Counted from the stretch's first letter, positions 35,012-42,759 are shown. The stretch: DNA of 64,000 bases from Corallococcus sp. NCRR (GCF_026965535.1 NZ_CP114039.1:3782001-3846000), one strand, 5' to 3'. Program-made: numbers and translations. Notes: generated from the letters alone by a model not told the origin.

Positions 35012-35109
35012 GATTTCCTGCGTGGAAACCCCCGTCGCGACGCCAGACATGAGATGAGATGGTGTGGTCCATGGGGCAGCGCGGACCATGCATTCAAGTC
35101 TGTAAGTGA

Positions 35110-35584
35110 AGTCCTGAGGGCGTCCGCTTCGAGTTCGCCGTACGAGCCGGGCAGCTCTACCGGTTCGTCTGCACGGCCACCATGCTGTCGGGGTTCCGGG
35201 TCCAGTTGCTCGACGCGACGTCGCTGGAGCCCAGGGGTGAGGCCCTGACCTCCAATGAGACGAAGCAGGCTGACTTCTTCTGGACGGCGGACGCGGAGTA
35301 CACCTTCGAGGGTTTACTGGAGACCCCCGACGACGTGGACGCCTGGCGGATCTCCATTCCCAGGGACGAAAGCGGCTCCAGCAGCCCCTACTACTGCGCG
35401 ACCACGGTGATGGATTCCCAGGGCCAGGTGCTGGAGACAGACCTGCCAGGCGACAGGAATGGCGTCATCTACAGGCGAACATTGGCGGCGGGCAGGGCCG
35501 GTTCACGTTCGCGGCGCGGGATGGCGATCAGGTGGTGAGCACGCTGGGCATCGCGCCGGATGATGTGCCGGAGGCGGGATTCGA
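35110..35584 (+). pseudogene. Remnant of a secreted repeat-domain protein
   Basis: Frame after a TGA at 35107 reads PEGVRFEFAVRAGQLYRFVC..., a PPC-like beta domain (VQLLDATSLEP, TAAEYTFEG-like WTADAEYTFEG, LETPDDVDAWRI). It lacks any start and signal. Near 35485 the coding sense shifts frame (GQGRFTFAARDGDQVVSTLG continues in another frame). The remnant then runs into a 26-bp copy of the tRNA 3' end at 35559-35584. So it is broken at both ends and frameshifted. Probably a larger surface protein cut by the insertion of the neighbouring element. Confidence 0.7.
35559..35584 (+). repeat. att-like direct repeat, distal copy
   Basis: 25 of 26 bases match 37688-37713 in the same orientation: 7 nt of tRNA trailer plus 19 nt of tRNA 3' end (GATGATGTGCCG[G]AGGC...). 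No tRNA body adjoins this copy. Typical footprint of integration at a tRNA 3' end. Confidence 0.75.
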
Positions 35585-35594
35585 GCGTGAAGTG

Positions 35595-36266
35595 TCAGGG
35601 CGTCCGGAACGCGCTTTCGCCATCGGGGCGGTAGATGTTCAAGGCTCCTCCCCCGCTTCCTCCCTGAAGAGCAGCCTGCGTCCTCTGCGCATCTCGGAAG
35701 ATGAGTTCAGAGAGACGGGCGTCATCGTGTTCTGTGTACCTGAGTTGTATCCGCGGTGCGTCGCTCCCTCTGATGACCAAGCCCTGGGAGTCTGTATCAA
35801 GATACAAGGCAAGTCCTGGATGCCCCTCGGATTCGTAGAGGACCAGGCCATTGTCTCGGCCAGAAGCCCCCAGCAAAATCCGAGCCTTGCCTGATTCATC
35901 GTGGAGCGTGAGGGACGCGCTCTGGTGCGCAGGTGGCGCGCCGGGTGGGGTTGCCACGGCGAGTGAGGCCCAGCGTTGCCCTTGCGGATGATAGAACACC
36001 AAAGAGGGTTCTTGCGCACCTGGCATGAGCCCCAACTCCCCCCGTACCCGCCCTTGCTCATCCTGGATGATCAGACGCGACACCCGGAGTTCGCTTGGCT
36101 TTTCGCCATGTGCGCCCGACGAACTTTTCCACCGGAGCCACTCACCCGCCAGCAGCAGGGCAAGTGAACTGATCAGCAAGATGCTCAGCCCGCGAACCTG
36201 CCGGCGGAGCCGTTGTTGCTCGGCCTCCATGCGCCTTAGCGCGGTATGGGTGTCGCCCGTATCCAT
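35595..36266 (-). CDS. Membrane-anchored beta-repeat protein (copy 2)
   Basis: 223 aa. Charged start, one membrane helix (ILLISSLALLLAGEWLRW, about 29-47), then beta-strand repeats LIIQDEQGRVRGELG / LTLHDESGKARILLG / LVLYESEGHPG. Same layout as the protein at 23402-24031. It starts 10 bp after the amidase gene's stop, so they form an operon. By position and topology it could protect the cell from the amidase (immunity), which is an inference. GC at third positions is lower than in core genes. Confidence 0.75.
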   Translation of the reverse strand: MDTGDTHTALRRMEAEQQRLRRQVRGLSILLISSLALLLAGEWLRWKSSSGAHGEKPSELRVSRLIIQDEQGRVRGELGLMPGAQEPSLVFYHPQGQRWASLAVATPPGAPPAHQSASLTLHDESGKARILLGASGRDNGLVLYESEGHPGLALYLDTDSQGLVIRGSDAPRIQLRYTEHDDARLSELIFRDAQRTQAALQGGSGGGALNIYRPDGESAFRTP

Positions 36267-36275
36267 CCCATCATC

Positions 36276-37460
36276 CTATTTGAGCTTGAGCGTCGATGCA
36301 CGCTGCTCGGCGGCCTGGAAGGCTTCTTCGGCGGCCTTCAGTCTTTTCAATGCCTGACGCACAACTGTCTTGCCAAGATCTACATGAGGGCTCAGGTGTT
36401 CACCCGGGCAGACCTTCGGCTTGCCATCCCGCTTGACCTCAGAATGCTTCAAGATGGATTCAGGGGGGATGTTGTACTTCCATGCAAGATGATTGAGGAG
36501 TAGCTGCAGGCTGGCGAGTTGTGCCTGCGTGGGTTTGTCTGGCGACCATCCATTCTCCATCCTGCTCTCGAAGTCGCCAGTCAGAACAATGCCAATGGCT
36601 CCATGGTCAGGATCCTTGGCGATGTCTTTGTTGTTCTTGAACTCTCCTGCATGGGCGCCCACGATATTGATCCTGCGGCCCTCGTAAATCTCACCGTTCT
36701 TGGTGATGACAAAGTGATAGGGCATATCCGCATAGCCCGCTTTTCGCTCTTTGTTCTCCAGTTCCTTGACGGTCTGCCCCAGGGGGTCAGCGGTATGGTG
36801 GACGATAATACGGGTGAGCGGCAGGCGGGTGTTTGAGGGATATTCGTCCCAACCCTTGCTTTTGTCCGGTGGAAGGGCTCGCCAGGCTTCACGAGAAGTC
36901 ACTTTCACCTGGAACTTTGCCTGCTCTGATTCGAGGGCACTCTGCGCGGACCACAGCTGTGTGCCCGCCATTGAGGCGGCAAAGTTCAAGCGTGCGATGG
37001 CGTCGGTGACACGTTGATAGGGGCTCGGTTTGGAGGAAAGCGCGCCCAGGGTGAGGTGCGCGAGTTCACTCGCGCTGCGTGACTTCAATAAATCAAGCAT
37101 CTCGGTTTTTTGAAGAGTGCTGAGGTGCCGCGCTGCCACTGGCCAATCCTTGGTGGCCAGGGCCTCTTCGAATCCAGGAACACTGGGCGAAACATGCTCG
37201 ACCAACTCCTGCGAGATATATCCGTCGTAGGCTTTACCACCCAGCACGGCCTGGACATGCAGGTTCGCTCCGTCCTTGCCAATCACTGTTACGCGGGTGC
37301 CCTTGGGTAGGTCGATGACGACATCGTGAATTTGACCTTGGGGATTCCTATGCGGCCTCTTGTGAATCCGTGCGCTAGAGGGACGGATCCTGCCGATCCA
37401 ACGAAGCTGGCGCTGGGGAGGGGCTGGGGTCGACAAGGACTTGCTTGATTCCTGAGGCAT
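36276..37460 (-). CDS. SH3-type N-terminus plus N-acetylmuramoyl-L-alanine amidase (PGRP/Amidase_2)
   Basis: 394 aa from ATG 37460 (GGGGAG upstream). N-terminal SH3-like domain (HDVVIDLPKGTRVTVIGKDGANLHVQAV, about 40-85), helical middle, then Amidase_2: RIIVHHTADPLGQTVKELENKER, MPYHFVITKNGEIYEGR, GAIGIVLTGDFE and HSEVKRDGKPKVCPGEHL, giving the zinc ligands His, His and Cys. Cleaves peptidoglycan stem peptides. No signal peptide. Lies inside the 2.1-kb insert next to tRNA cassette B, with SH3 architecture like the toxin at 26-28 kb, so perhaps an antibacterial effector. Lower GC than its surroundings. Confidence 0.9.
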   Translation of the reverse strand: MPQESSKSLSTPAPPQRQLRWIGRIRPSSARIHKRPHRNPQGQIHDVVIDLPKGTRVTVIGKDGANLHVQAVLGGKAYDGYISQELVEHVSPSVPGFEEALATKDWPVAARHLSTLQKTEMLDLLKSRSASELAHLTLGALSSKPSPYQRVTDAIARLNFAASMAGTQLWSAQSALESEQAKFQVKVTSREAWRALPPDKSKGWDEYPSNTRLPLTRIIVHHTADPLGQTVKELENKERKAGYADMPYHFVITKNGEIYEGRRINIVGAHAGEFKNNKDIAKDPDHGAIGIVLTGDFESRMENGWSPDKPTQAQLASLQLLLNHLAWKYNIPPESILKHSEVKRDGKPKVCPGEHLSPHVDLGKTVVRQALKRLKAAEEAFQAAEQRASTLKLK

Positions 37461-37652
37461 GGTGCTCCCCTGGAGCAATGGTCACGACCCAAGCGGCGGT
37501 GACAGTCAGTGCGCGGCGAGGGCAGAAAATAGCACGAGGGTCACTGAGTGCGTGCCAGGGGGCGGGAGACGAAGCCGCGACCTGGGTGGTGGGAAACCCC
37601 AAGCAAGACGCGCAGTTGTCCGCCATTGCGCACATGCTGCTAACGGAATGAG

Positions 37653-37687
37653 AAAAGGCCCAGCAATCCGTTGGGATTGCCGGGCCT
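37653..37687 (-). terminator. Rho-independent terminator of tRNA cassette B
   Basis: Stem AGGCCCgGCAATCC / GGATTGCtGGGCCT with CAAC loop on the minus strand, followed by TTTTCTC. It begins 8 nt beyond the 3' end of the Leu-type tRNA. Confidence 0.9.
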
Positions 37688-37713
37688 GATGATGTGCCGA
37701 AGGCGGGATTCGA
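37688..37713 (+). repeat. att-like direct repeat, tRNA-proximal copy
   Basis: Covers 7 nt of trailer and the last 19 nt of the Leu-type tRNA. Partner at 35559-35584 (one mismatch). The 2.1 kb between carries only the amidase and membrane-protein genes; no integrase is present, so any mobility would need help in trans. Confidence 0.75.
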
Positions 37714-37769
37714 ACCCGCAACCTCCGCGTTCTGAGCGCGGCGCCTCTACCAAGTTGGGCTACCCCGGC
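37695..37769 (-). tRNA. Leu-type tRNA, anticodon CAG, without long variable arm
   Basis: 75 nt. Acceptor GCCGGGG/CTTCGGC (two G-U pairs), discriminator A. D-arm GCCC-AACTTGGTAGA-GGC has the short stem and extra loop bases typical of class II (Leu) tRNAs. Anticodon arm CCGCG-CTCAGAA-CGCGG, anticodon CAG; T-arm GCGGG-TTCGAAT-CCCGC. The variable loop is only AGGTT, whereas bacterial tRNA-Leu has a long hairpin there. CCA is not encoded. All stems pair, so it looks functional but atypical. Confidence 0.78.
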
Positions 37770-37796
37770 GGGGTGTGTCTTTGATTGGATTTGAAG

Positions 37797-37872
37797 TCGG
37801 GATGACTGGATTCGAACCAGCGACCTTGCGCGCCCGAGGCGCACGCTCTCAACCAGGCTGAGCTACATCCCG
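37797..37872 (-). tRNA. tRNA-Pro (CGG), cassette B
   Basis: 76 nt, complete cloverleaf. C1-G72 and A73, anticodon loop CTCGGGC with anticodon CGG (37834-37836) and G37, all proline identity elements. D-arm GCTC...GAGC. Nearly identical to the CAT tRNA at 22425-22499. First of the two tRNAs in this unit, 27 nt before the Leu-type gene. Confidence 0.85.
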
Positions 37873-37913
37873 ATGCTTGGAGAAACCATTTGAAGAAAGA
37901 CCCGGACACGACA

Positions 37914-37945
37914 AGGGCCGGGTCCCCCTTCGGGAACCCGGCCCT
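37914..37945 (-). terminator. GC-rich hairpin after peptide B
   Basis: AGGGCCGGGTTCCC pairs with GGG(G)ACCCGGCCCT around a short GAAGG loop. Same place and nearly the same sequence as 22538-22569 in cassette A. Followed by TTGTCG on the minus strand, so a weak terminator or processing element. Confidence 0.65.
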
Positions 37946-37985
37946 CGTCACGCCGTCCCGGGGTCACCGGGGGCGGGTGCGAGCG

Positions 37986-38096
37986 TCAGGTCCCGGGCGC
38001 ACTGCCACGGAAGGATGCGGTGGCCAGCTCCAGGTTCTCCAGAGAGGTCACCTTCGTGGCGGGGCGCTGCGGGTTGAGCTCATTGGGGTTCTGCAT
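37986..38096 (-). CDS. Short peptide B (36 aa), conserved C-terminus
   Basis: ATG at 38096, with AAAGGAGGG ideally spaced upstream; an earlier ATG directly on the ribosome binding site is too close. Reads MQNPNELNPQRPATKVTS... and ends LELATASFRGSAPGT-stop. The last 16 residues share nine identities with peptide A (22610-22717), while the N-terminal halves differ. It is transcribed from its own promoter between 38100 and 38238 (divergent gene at 38239). No signal peptide. Could be a precursor peptide for a modified product or a substrate for a tRNA-dependent enzyme; nothing in the window proves either. Confidence 0.75.
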   Translation of the reverse strand: MQNPNELNPQRPATKVTSLENLELATASFRGSAPGT

Positions 38097-38238
38097 GGGG
38101 CATCCCTCCTTTCTGGGGAGTAATGACGGAGCGCTGAATTCGTTCCTGACGGGTCGGCGCAAGGTGAGGGGAAAACGCGGGGACTTCCGTTCAAGGGCAG
38201 CGGTGCATTTTCCGCCGCCTTTTCCTGGAGCCTCCCCC

Positions 38239-39330
38239 GTGAAGCTGTCGTCGACCCCCTTCGCCCTTGCTGTCACCAGTGTCGCCTGGTTGCTGGGGGC
38301 CACCCCCGTCCACGCGGCGCCGCCCGCTACCTCCGGCCCGCGTGAAATCGCCCGGGTCTCCGGCGCCCGTGACAATCACGTGCTCTGGCTCGAGAACGAG
38401 GATGGCGTGGTGGACATCGCCGTCATGGCCACCTATCCGCAGCGCCCTCTCGTGGCCCCCCTCTTCCTCAAGAAGCACACTCCGGCGGAGGTGTTCCTCG
38501 CCCTGGCCCCGCCGCATCAGGAACTCCCCGAGGCGCTCGCGCGCCAGTCGCTCTTCGCGGTGGACTTCTCCGCGCGCGAGCAGCTCCAGCGGGAGAACGC
38601 GGATGCGCTCGCGGCGCTGCCCACTGGCTTCGATTCCGGCGGCCAGTCCCTGACCGCGGGGTGCTCGGCGTCCTTCCGGGCGTGGGTCGCCTCCGAGTAT
38701 GGCGATGCCACGTGTGGTGACCCGAACCAGGAGGTCATCAGCACCGCCCACCCGAGCGATACGTACTGCACCAGCGGGTGTGACTTCTCCCTGGGGATCC
38801 AGGATCGCGCCACGTGTGAGCCCAAGCTCCGTTCCTGCGACATCGTCAAGGGAACGGCCACGGTGGTCCGGCTCCGCACGACCGATTGGTGGAATGGCGT
38901 CAACTTCAACCACCCGGGGCACTCGGCCCACTTCGCCGTCGCCAACTGCAGTGGCAACGGGCCCGTCACCTTCAACCGTCAGCGCGGTGGATCGAGCACC
39001 GTGACCGTCCAGGTGCCGGTCAACGGCATGCTCCACTACCGGATGGGATCCTCCATCGTCCCCGCGAATGCCGCCAACTTCGTCGCCTATGGCTCGTGGA
39101 AGAAGGGCAAGACCGCGAGCGGTGACACGTATTTGAGCAACAGCATGTCTGTGGAAGCCAATGGCGGCACCGACGACCGGGTGATTGCCTGCGGAGACAT
39201 CCAGACGGAGTACACCCTGCAAGATGTGTCGTCGCCCACCTGCCATGGCTCCGACATCTCGCTGTGCACGGGCGGCAACTGCACCAGCTCCTGCTTCTAC
39301 TGTTCGGGCGGCAGCTGCCCCACCAACTGA
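38239..39330 (+). CDS. Secreted Cys-rich hypothetical protein
   Basis: 363 aa from GTG 38239 with CTGGAG upstream. Signal peptide (VKLSSTPFALAVTSVAWLLGATPVHA). Two regions: an N-terminal domain (about 30-135) with QSLFAVDFSAREQL, and a beta-rich C-terminal domain with many Cys, including DTYCTSGCDFSLGIQDRATCE and a terminal CTGGNCTSSCFYCSGGSCPTN. The NHPGHSAHFAVANCSGNGPVTFNRQ stretch resembles beta-sandwich adhesins. Family not recognised. Divergent from peptide B. Confidence 0.75.
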   Translation: MKLSSTPFALAVTSVAWLLGATPVHAAPPATSGPREIARVSGARDNHVLWLENEDGVVDIAVMATYPQRPLVAPLFLKKHTPAEVFLALAPPHQELPEALARQSLFAVDFSAREQLQRENADALAALPTGFDSGGQSLTAGCSASFRAWVASEYGDATCGDPNQEVISTAHPSDTYCTSGCDFSLGIQDRATCEPKLRSCDIVKGTATVVRLRTTDWWNGVNFNHPGHSAHFAVANCSGNGPVTFNRQRGGSSTVTVQVPVNGMLHYRMGSSIVPANAANFVAYGSWKKGKTASGDTYLSNSMSVEANGGTDDRVIACGDIQTEYTLQDVSSPTCHGSDISLCTGGNCTSSCFYCSGGSCPTN

Positions 39331-39394
39331 GAAGCCGCTCTCAGCGGCCAGGGGGCGGCCCGCGAACCACTCACCCGCGTGTAGGATCGCGCGG

Positions 39395-40546
39395 ATGACG
39401 GAACTCGAGACCCTGGCCGCATTCGAGCAGCACCTTCGCGAAGGCCGCGGCCTCGCCAACGTCATCCTCCAGGGGCTGGACCTGCGCGCGTGGAGCGACG
39501 CGCTGTTGAAGGCGGACCTCACCGGCACCGTCTTCCTGGGCTGTGTCCTGGAGCCCGCGACCCTGCAGCAGGTCCTCGCGCGGGGCGCCATGGTGTTCCC
39601 GCCGTTCTCCGGGCTGCCGTACTGCCCGTACCGCGGCAGCCTCTACACGCCGGAGGAGCTGTACGCGGGCTTCGATCCGACCCGCCCGGACACCTACGCG
39701 GACACGCTGGATGCGCGCATCTACGCGCACTGGAACTCGCGCGGTGGGGCCCACCCTCCCTCCATCCTGGAGACCCTGGCGCAGCGGCTTCACGACCACG
39801 CCATCAGCGACGCGCTGGAGGAGGCGCTTCTCGACCAGGGCAAGCCCCGCCGGGTGGTGGCCATCATGGGAGGCCACTCCATGCTGCGGGGCCAGGAGGC
39901 CTACCGCTCCGTGGCGGAGCTGGCCCGTTCGCTGGCGCGCCTGGGCTTCTTCCTGGTGAGCGGTGGCGGCCCGGGCGCCATGGAGGCCACGCACCTGGGC
40001 GCGTGGTTCGCGGCGCGGCCGGATGAGGACCTGGACGCGGCGCTCGCGGTGCTGGCGCGGGCTCCGTCCTACAAGGACCGGGACTGGCTCGCGCGTGCCT
40101 TCGAGGTGCGCGCCATGTGGCCCCTGCTCGACGCGAAGGCGATGGGCGACAGCCTGGGCATCCCCACCTGGCTCTATGGCCACGAGCCGCCCAACCCCTT
40201 CGCCACGCGCATCGCGAAGTACTTCGCCAACAGCGTGCGCGAGGAGGGCCTGCTCACCATCGCCCGAGGTGGCGTCGTCTATTCACCCGGCAGCGCGGGC
40301 ACCGTGCAGGAGATCTTCCAGGACGCCTGCCAGAACCACTACAACACCGTGGGCGTCATCAGCCCCATGCTCTTCCTGGGGCGCGAGTTCTGGACGCAGA
40401 CGCGGCCCGTGTACCCGCTGCTGGAGCACCTGGCCCGGGGACAGGAGTACGCGCGGCACCTGCTCCTCACGGACTCCAAGGAGGACATCATCCAGGCGCT
40501 CGTGCGCTTCGACCAGGAGCGCGAGGCCCTGGCGCGGGCGGGCTGA
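39395..40546 (+). CDS. LOG-family (lysine-decarboxylase-like) protein
   Basis: 383 aa from ATG 39395. Core Rossmann-like domain with RVVAIMGGHSMLRG, LVSGGGPGAMEATHLGA and, late, VYSPGSAGTVQEIFQDA, which are the LOG nucleotide-binding motifs (classic PGGxGTxxE appears here as SPGSAGTVQE). LOG enzymes release cytokinin-type bases from nucleoside 5'-monophosphates. The N-terminal 150 residues are an added helical domain, making it larger than typical LOG (about 200 aa). Substrate unknown. Confidence 0.85.
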   Translation: MTELETLAAFEQHLREGRGLANVILQGLDLRAWSDALLKADLTGTVFLGCVLEPATLQQVLARGAMVFPPFSGLPYCPYRGSLYTPEELYAGFDPTRPDTYADTLDARIYAHWNSRGGAHPPSILETLAQRLHDHAISDALEEALLDQGKPRRVVAIMGGHSMLRGQEAYRSVAELARSLARLGFFLVSGGGPGAMEATHLGAWFAARPDEDLDAALAVLARAPSYKDRDWLARAFEVRAMWPLLDAKAMGDSLGIPTWLYGHEPPNPFATRIAKYFANSVREEGLLTIARGGVVYSPGSAGTVQEIFQDACQNHYNTVGVISPMLFLGREFWTQTRPVYPLLEHLARGQEYARHLLLTDSKEDIIQALVRFDQEREALARAG

Positions 40547-40556
40547 CCGTGGCGGC

Positions 40557-41141
40557 TCAGCCCTGACCCGCGACCGGGGTGACGGCGTTCAGGCTCACGA
40601 ACGCGTCCCGCTTCACGCCGTGCTTTAGGAAGTCCTGCACCGCCCTCGCGAGCGTCGCGGCCAGCAGGCCCAGGAGGGGCAGGTGCTCGCCGCCCTCGCA
40701 GGTGGCCTGGCCCTGGGTGTCCTCGGCGTCGGGCGTGAAGCGTTCATCCCAGCGCACCAGGCCGAACGTGCCGTCCGCGGATACGGCTCCGTGCACCAGC
40801 GGCGTGCCCGTCTTCCGGGCGTGGTCGCTGAGCAACTGGCGGCTGTCCTGGTTGTCGAAGGCGTCCACCAGCAGGTCCGCCCCCTTGCACAGCGCCTCCA
40901 CGTTGTCGCGCGTGAGGCGCACGCCAAAGGCTTCCGCCTTCACACCGTGCAGGTTGTGCAACTGGAGCTTCAGCGCCTCCGCCTTGTTCTTGCCGACGGA
41001 CGGCTTCACGTAGGCCTGTGACAGCAGGTTCTTCGACTCCACGCGGTCGAAGTCGATGAACACCCGCGTCGCGTCCAGGTTGCGGCACAGCAGCGCCGCC
41101 GCGGACCCGATGGCCCCCACGCCACAGAAGACGATGCGCAT
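40557..41141 (-). CDS. E1-like ThiF-family adenylyltransferase
   Basis: 194 aa from ATG 41141. Nucleotide site FCGVGAIGSAAALLCRNL (GxGxxG at 7-12), FIDFDRVESKNLLSQAYV, conserved Lys in VGKNKAEAL, and LLVDAFDNQDSRQLL. This is the ThiF/MoeB/E1 adenylation domain. A candidate catalytic Cys sits in QATCEGGEHLP; no zinc CxxC pairs. It follows, by 11 bp, a small gene that looks like a beta-grasp protein, the usual partner. Downstream end converges with the LOG gene (10 bp). Confidence 0.85.
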   Translation of the reverse strand: MRIVFCGVGAIGSAAALLCRNLDATRVFIDFDRVESKNLLSQAYVKPSVGKNKAEALKLQLHNLHGVKAEAFGVRLTRDNVEALCKGADLLVDAFDNQDSRQLLSDHARKTGTPLVHGAVSADGTFGLVRWDERFTPDAEDTQGQATCEGGEHLPLLGLLAATLARAVQDFLKHGVKRDAFVSLNAVTPVAGQG

Positions 41142-41152
41142 GGTGGCCGCCC

Positions 41153-41401
41153 TCAGCACGCCCCGAAGGGCACCTTCGGACGCAGGTAGATGCGCTCCTC
41201 GCCGTGCGCGCCCCGGAAGCGGTCCACGACGTAGTGCTGGAAGGCCTCGTCCCCCAGATGGAAGCGGTGCAGGCCCGGCACTCCGCCCGAGCGCACCAAC
41301 TCCACCGCGATGCGGCGCACGTCCGCGTCGCTGATGTGCCGCTCCAGCTCCACCGGCACGTCCGCCGAGTGTCCGTCGTAGGTGATGTTGAGCGTCGCCA
41401 T
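41153..41401 (-). CDS. Small protein, putative ubiquitin-like beta-grasp partner of E1-like protein
   Basis: 82 aa from ATG 41401. Strand-strand-helix-strand pattern (LNITYDGHSADVPVE, then DADVRRIAVELVRSGG, then ERIYLRPKVPFGAC) fits a beta-grasp fold. The C-terminus is FGAC rather than GG. Operon position directly before the E1-like gene supports the assignment; sequence alone is weak. Confidence 0.55.
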   Translation of the reverse strand: MATLNITYDGHSADVPVELERHISDADVRRIAVELVRSGGVPGLHRFHLGDEAFQHYVVDRFRGAHGEERIYLRPKVPFGAC

Positions 41402-41563
41402 GGCTGCGTGCCTCCAGGGAAGAGAACCCTGGCCCGGGACGACGCCCCCCGGTGCTTCCTGACAACCCGGGCCCTGTCCGTCGCCTCCTGGACGCGAGGA
41501 AGGGGAGCGGCCGTCACCTTCCCACCGGAGGATGCACAGTGTTGGGCTCACGGGAGGAGACGC

Positions 41564-42280
41564 ATGGAGTCACCACGAGCACCGCACCCCTGGAACGTCA
41601 CGCCCACGGAGGCCGTGGCGGTGCAGAAGCGCTTGCGTGAGCAGCTCATCCTGGAACCGCCTCCAGGCCTGCGCATCACCCGCCTGGCGGGCGCGGACAT
41701 CTCCACGGAGAAGGGCAATGACACGGGCTATGGCGGCATGGTGGTGCTCGACGCACGGACGCTCCAGCCGGTGGCCCGCGCCGTGGCCACGGCGACGCTG
41801 ACGTTCCCGTACGTCCCCGGCCTGCTCTCCTTCCGCGAGCTGCCGGTGCTGGCCGCCGTCTGGGAGCGGCTCACGGTCCGCCCGGACGTGCTCATCTTCG
41901 ATGGCCAGGGCACCGCGCACCCGCGACGATTGGGCATCGCCTGCCATGGAGGGCTGCTGTTCGACATCCCTTCCATCGGCTGCGCCAAGTCGCTGCTGGT
42001 GGGCACGCCCGGGAAGCTCGCGGAGCGGCGGGGCGCCACGTCCCCCATCACCCACAAGGGCGAGGTGGTGGGCATGGCGGTCCGCACCCGCACCGGCGTC
42101 AGCCCCGTGTTTGTCTCCCCTGGCCACCGCATGGACCTGGACACCGCCGTGGAGTGGGTGTTGAAGGCCAGCCCCCGCTACCGTGAGCCGGAGACGACGC
42201 GCCACGCGCACCGCCTGGTGAACGCCTTCCGCCGCGCGGGCGGTGAGGCCGCGGAGCTGGAGGAGGGGAGTCCCGGATGA
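41564..42280 (+). CDS. nfi: Endonuclease V
   Basis: 238 aa from ATG 41564 with GGGAGGAGA upstream. Cleaves near deoxyinosine in DNA repair. Active-site Asp in LAGADIST, FRELPVLAAVW with Glu, and the inosine-pocket motif LIFDGQGTAHPRRLGIACHGG. Complete. Its stop overlaps the next gene's start by 4 nt. Confidence 0.95.
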   Translation: MESPRAPHPWNVTPTEAVAVQKRLREQLILEPPPGLRITRLAGADISTEKGNDTGYGGMVVLDARTLQPVARAVATATLTFPYVPGLLSFRELPVLAAVWERLTVRPDVLIFDGQGTAHPRRLGIACHGGLLFDIPSIGCAKSLLVGTPGKLAERRGATSPITHKGEVVGMAVRTRTGVSPVFVSPGHRMDLDTAVEWVLKASPRYREPETTRHAHRLVNAFRRAGGEAAELEEGSPG

Positions 42281-42492
42281 AATCCGAGGGGTTGATGCTG
42301 GTGGTGGCGGGCCTGGGGCTCGCCGTCGTGGGCCTGCTGGTGTGGGCCGGGGCCTTCTCCTGGTTCGGCCGGCTGCCCGGGGACATCCGCGTGGAGAGCG
42401 GGAACACGCGCATCTACGCGCCGCTGGCGTCCATGCTCCTCATCTCCGTGCTGCTGAGCCTGGGCGCCTGGGTGGTGCGCCGCTTCTTCTAG
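42277..42492 (+). CDS. DUF2905 small membrane protein
   Basis: 71 aa, two membrane helices flanking the loop FSWFGRLPGDIRVESGNTRIYAPLASMLLISVLLS, which is diagnostic for DUF2905. Coupled to nfi by ATGA overlap. Function unknown. Confidence 0.9.
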   Translation: MKSEGLMLVVAGLGLAVVGLLVWAGAFSWFGRLPGDIRVESGNTRIYAPLASMLLISVLLSLGAWVVRRFF

Positions 42493-42604
42493 GTCCCTGA
42501 GGCGCTCCGGCGGATTTCGCCTCAAGGATGCGCGCCCTTCGCGTCTGTCCGACAGGCATGACCTCAAGGGTTGGCTGTCTGCTGCCCTGGCGGGCGGAAG
42601 GGCC

Positions 42605-42622
42605 CCTGTCCTCAAGGACAGG
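42605..42622. other. Short perfect hairpin upstream of GMC oxidoreductase
   Basis: CCTGTCC-TCAA-GGACAGG in the 267-bp gap before the oxidoreductase. The same gap holds three CCTCAAGG-type words. No T-run. Possibly a leader structure or protein site; otherwise nothing clear in the gap. Confidence 0.35.
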
Positions 42623-42759
42623 CGGAGGGCATGGGGACGGACGGGGAGTGGATCCGCGCTGTTGGACCGCGCAGCATGCGGCCCCCGTCCCGGATGTCAC
42701 CGGTGGGGAATAAAAGCAGCATCCGAGAAATGGCGGCGGTCAGGCCGCCCGAGGTGAGC

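Noticed and set aside
37986-38096. Interpretation of the short peptides as transcription-attenuation leader peptides for the tRNAs
   Set aside because: No run of regulatory codons, and the C-terminal amino-acid sequence rather than the RNA is conserved; kept as peptide genes, though not fully excluded.
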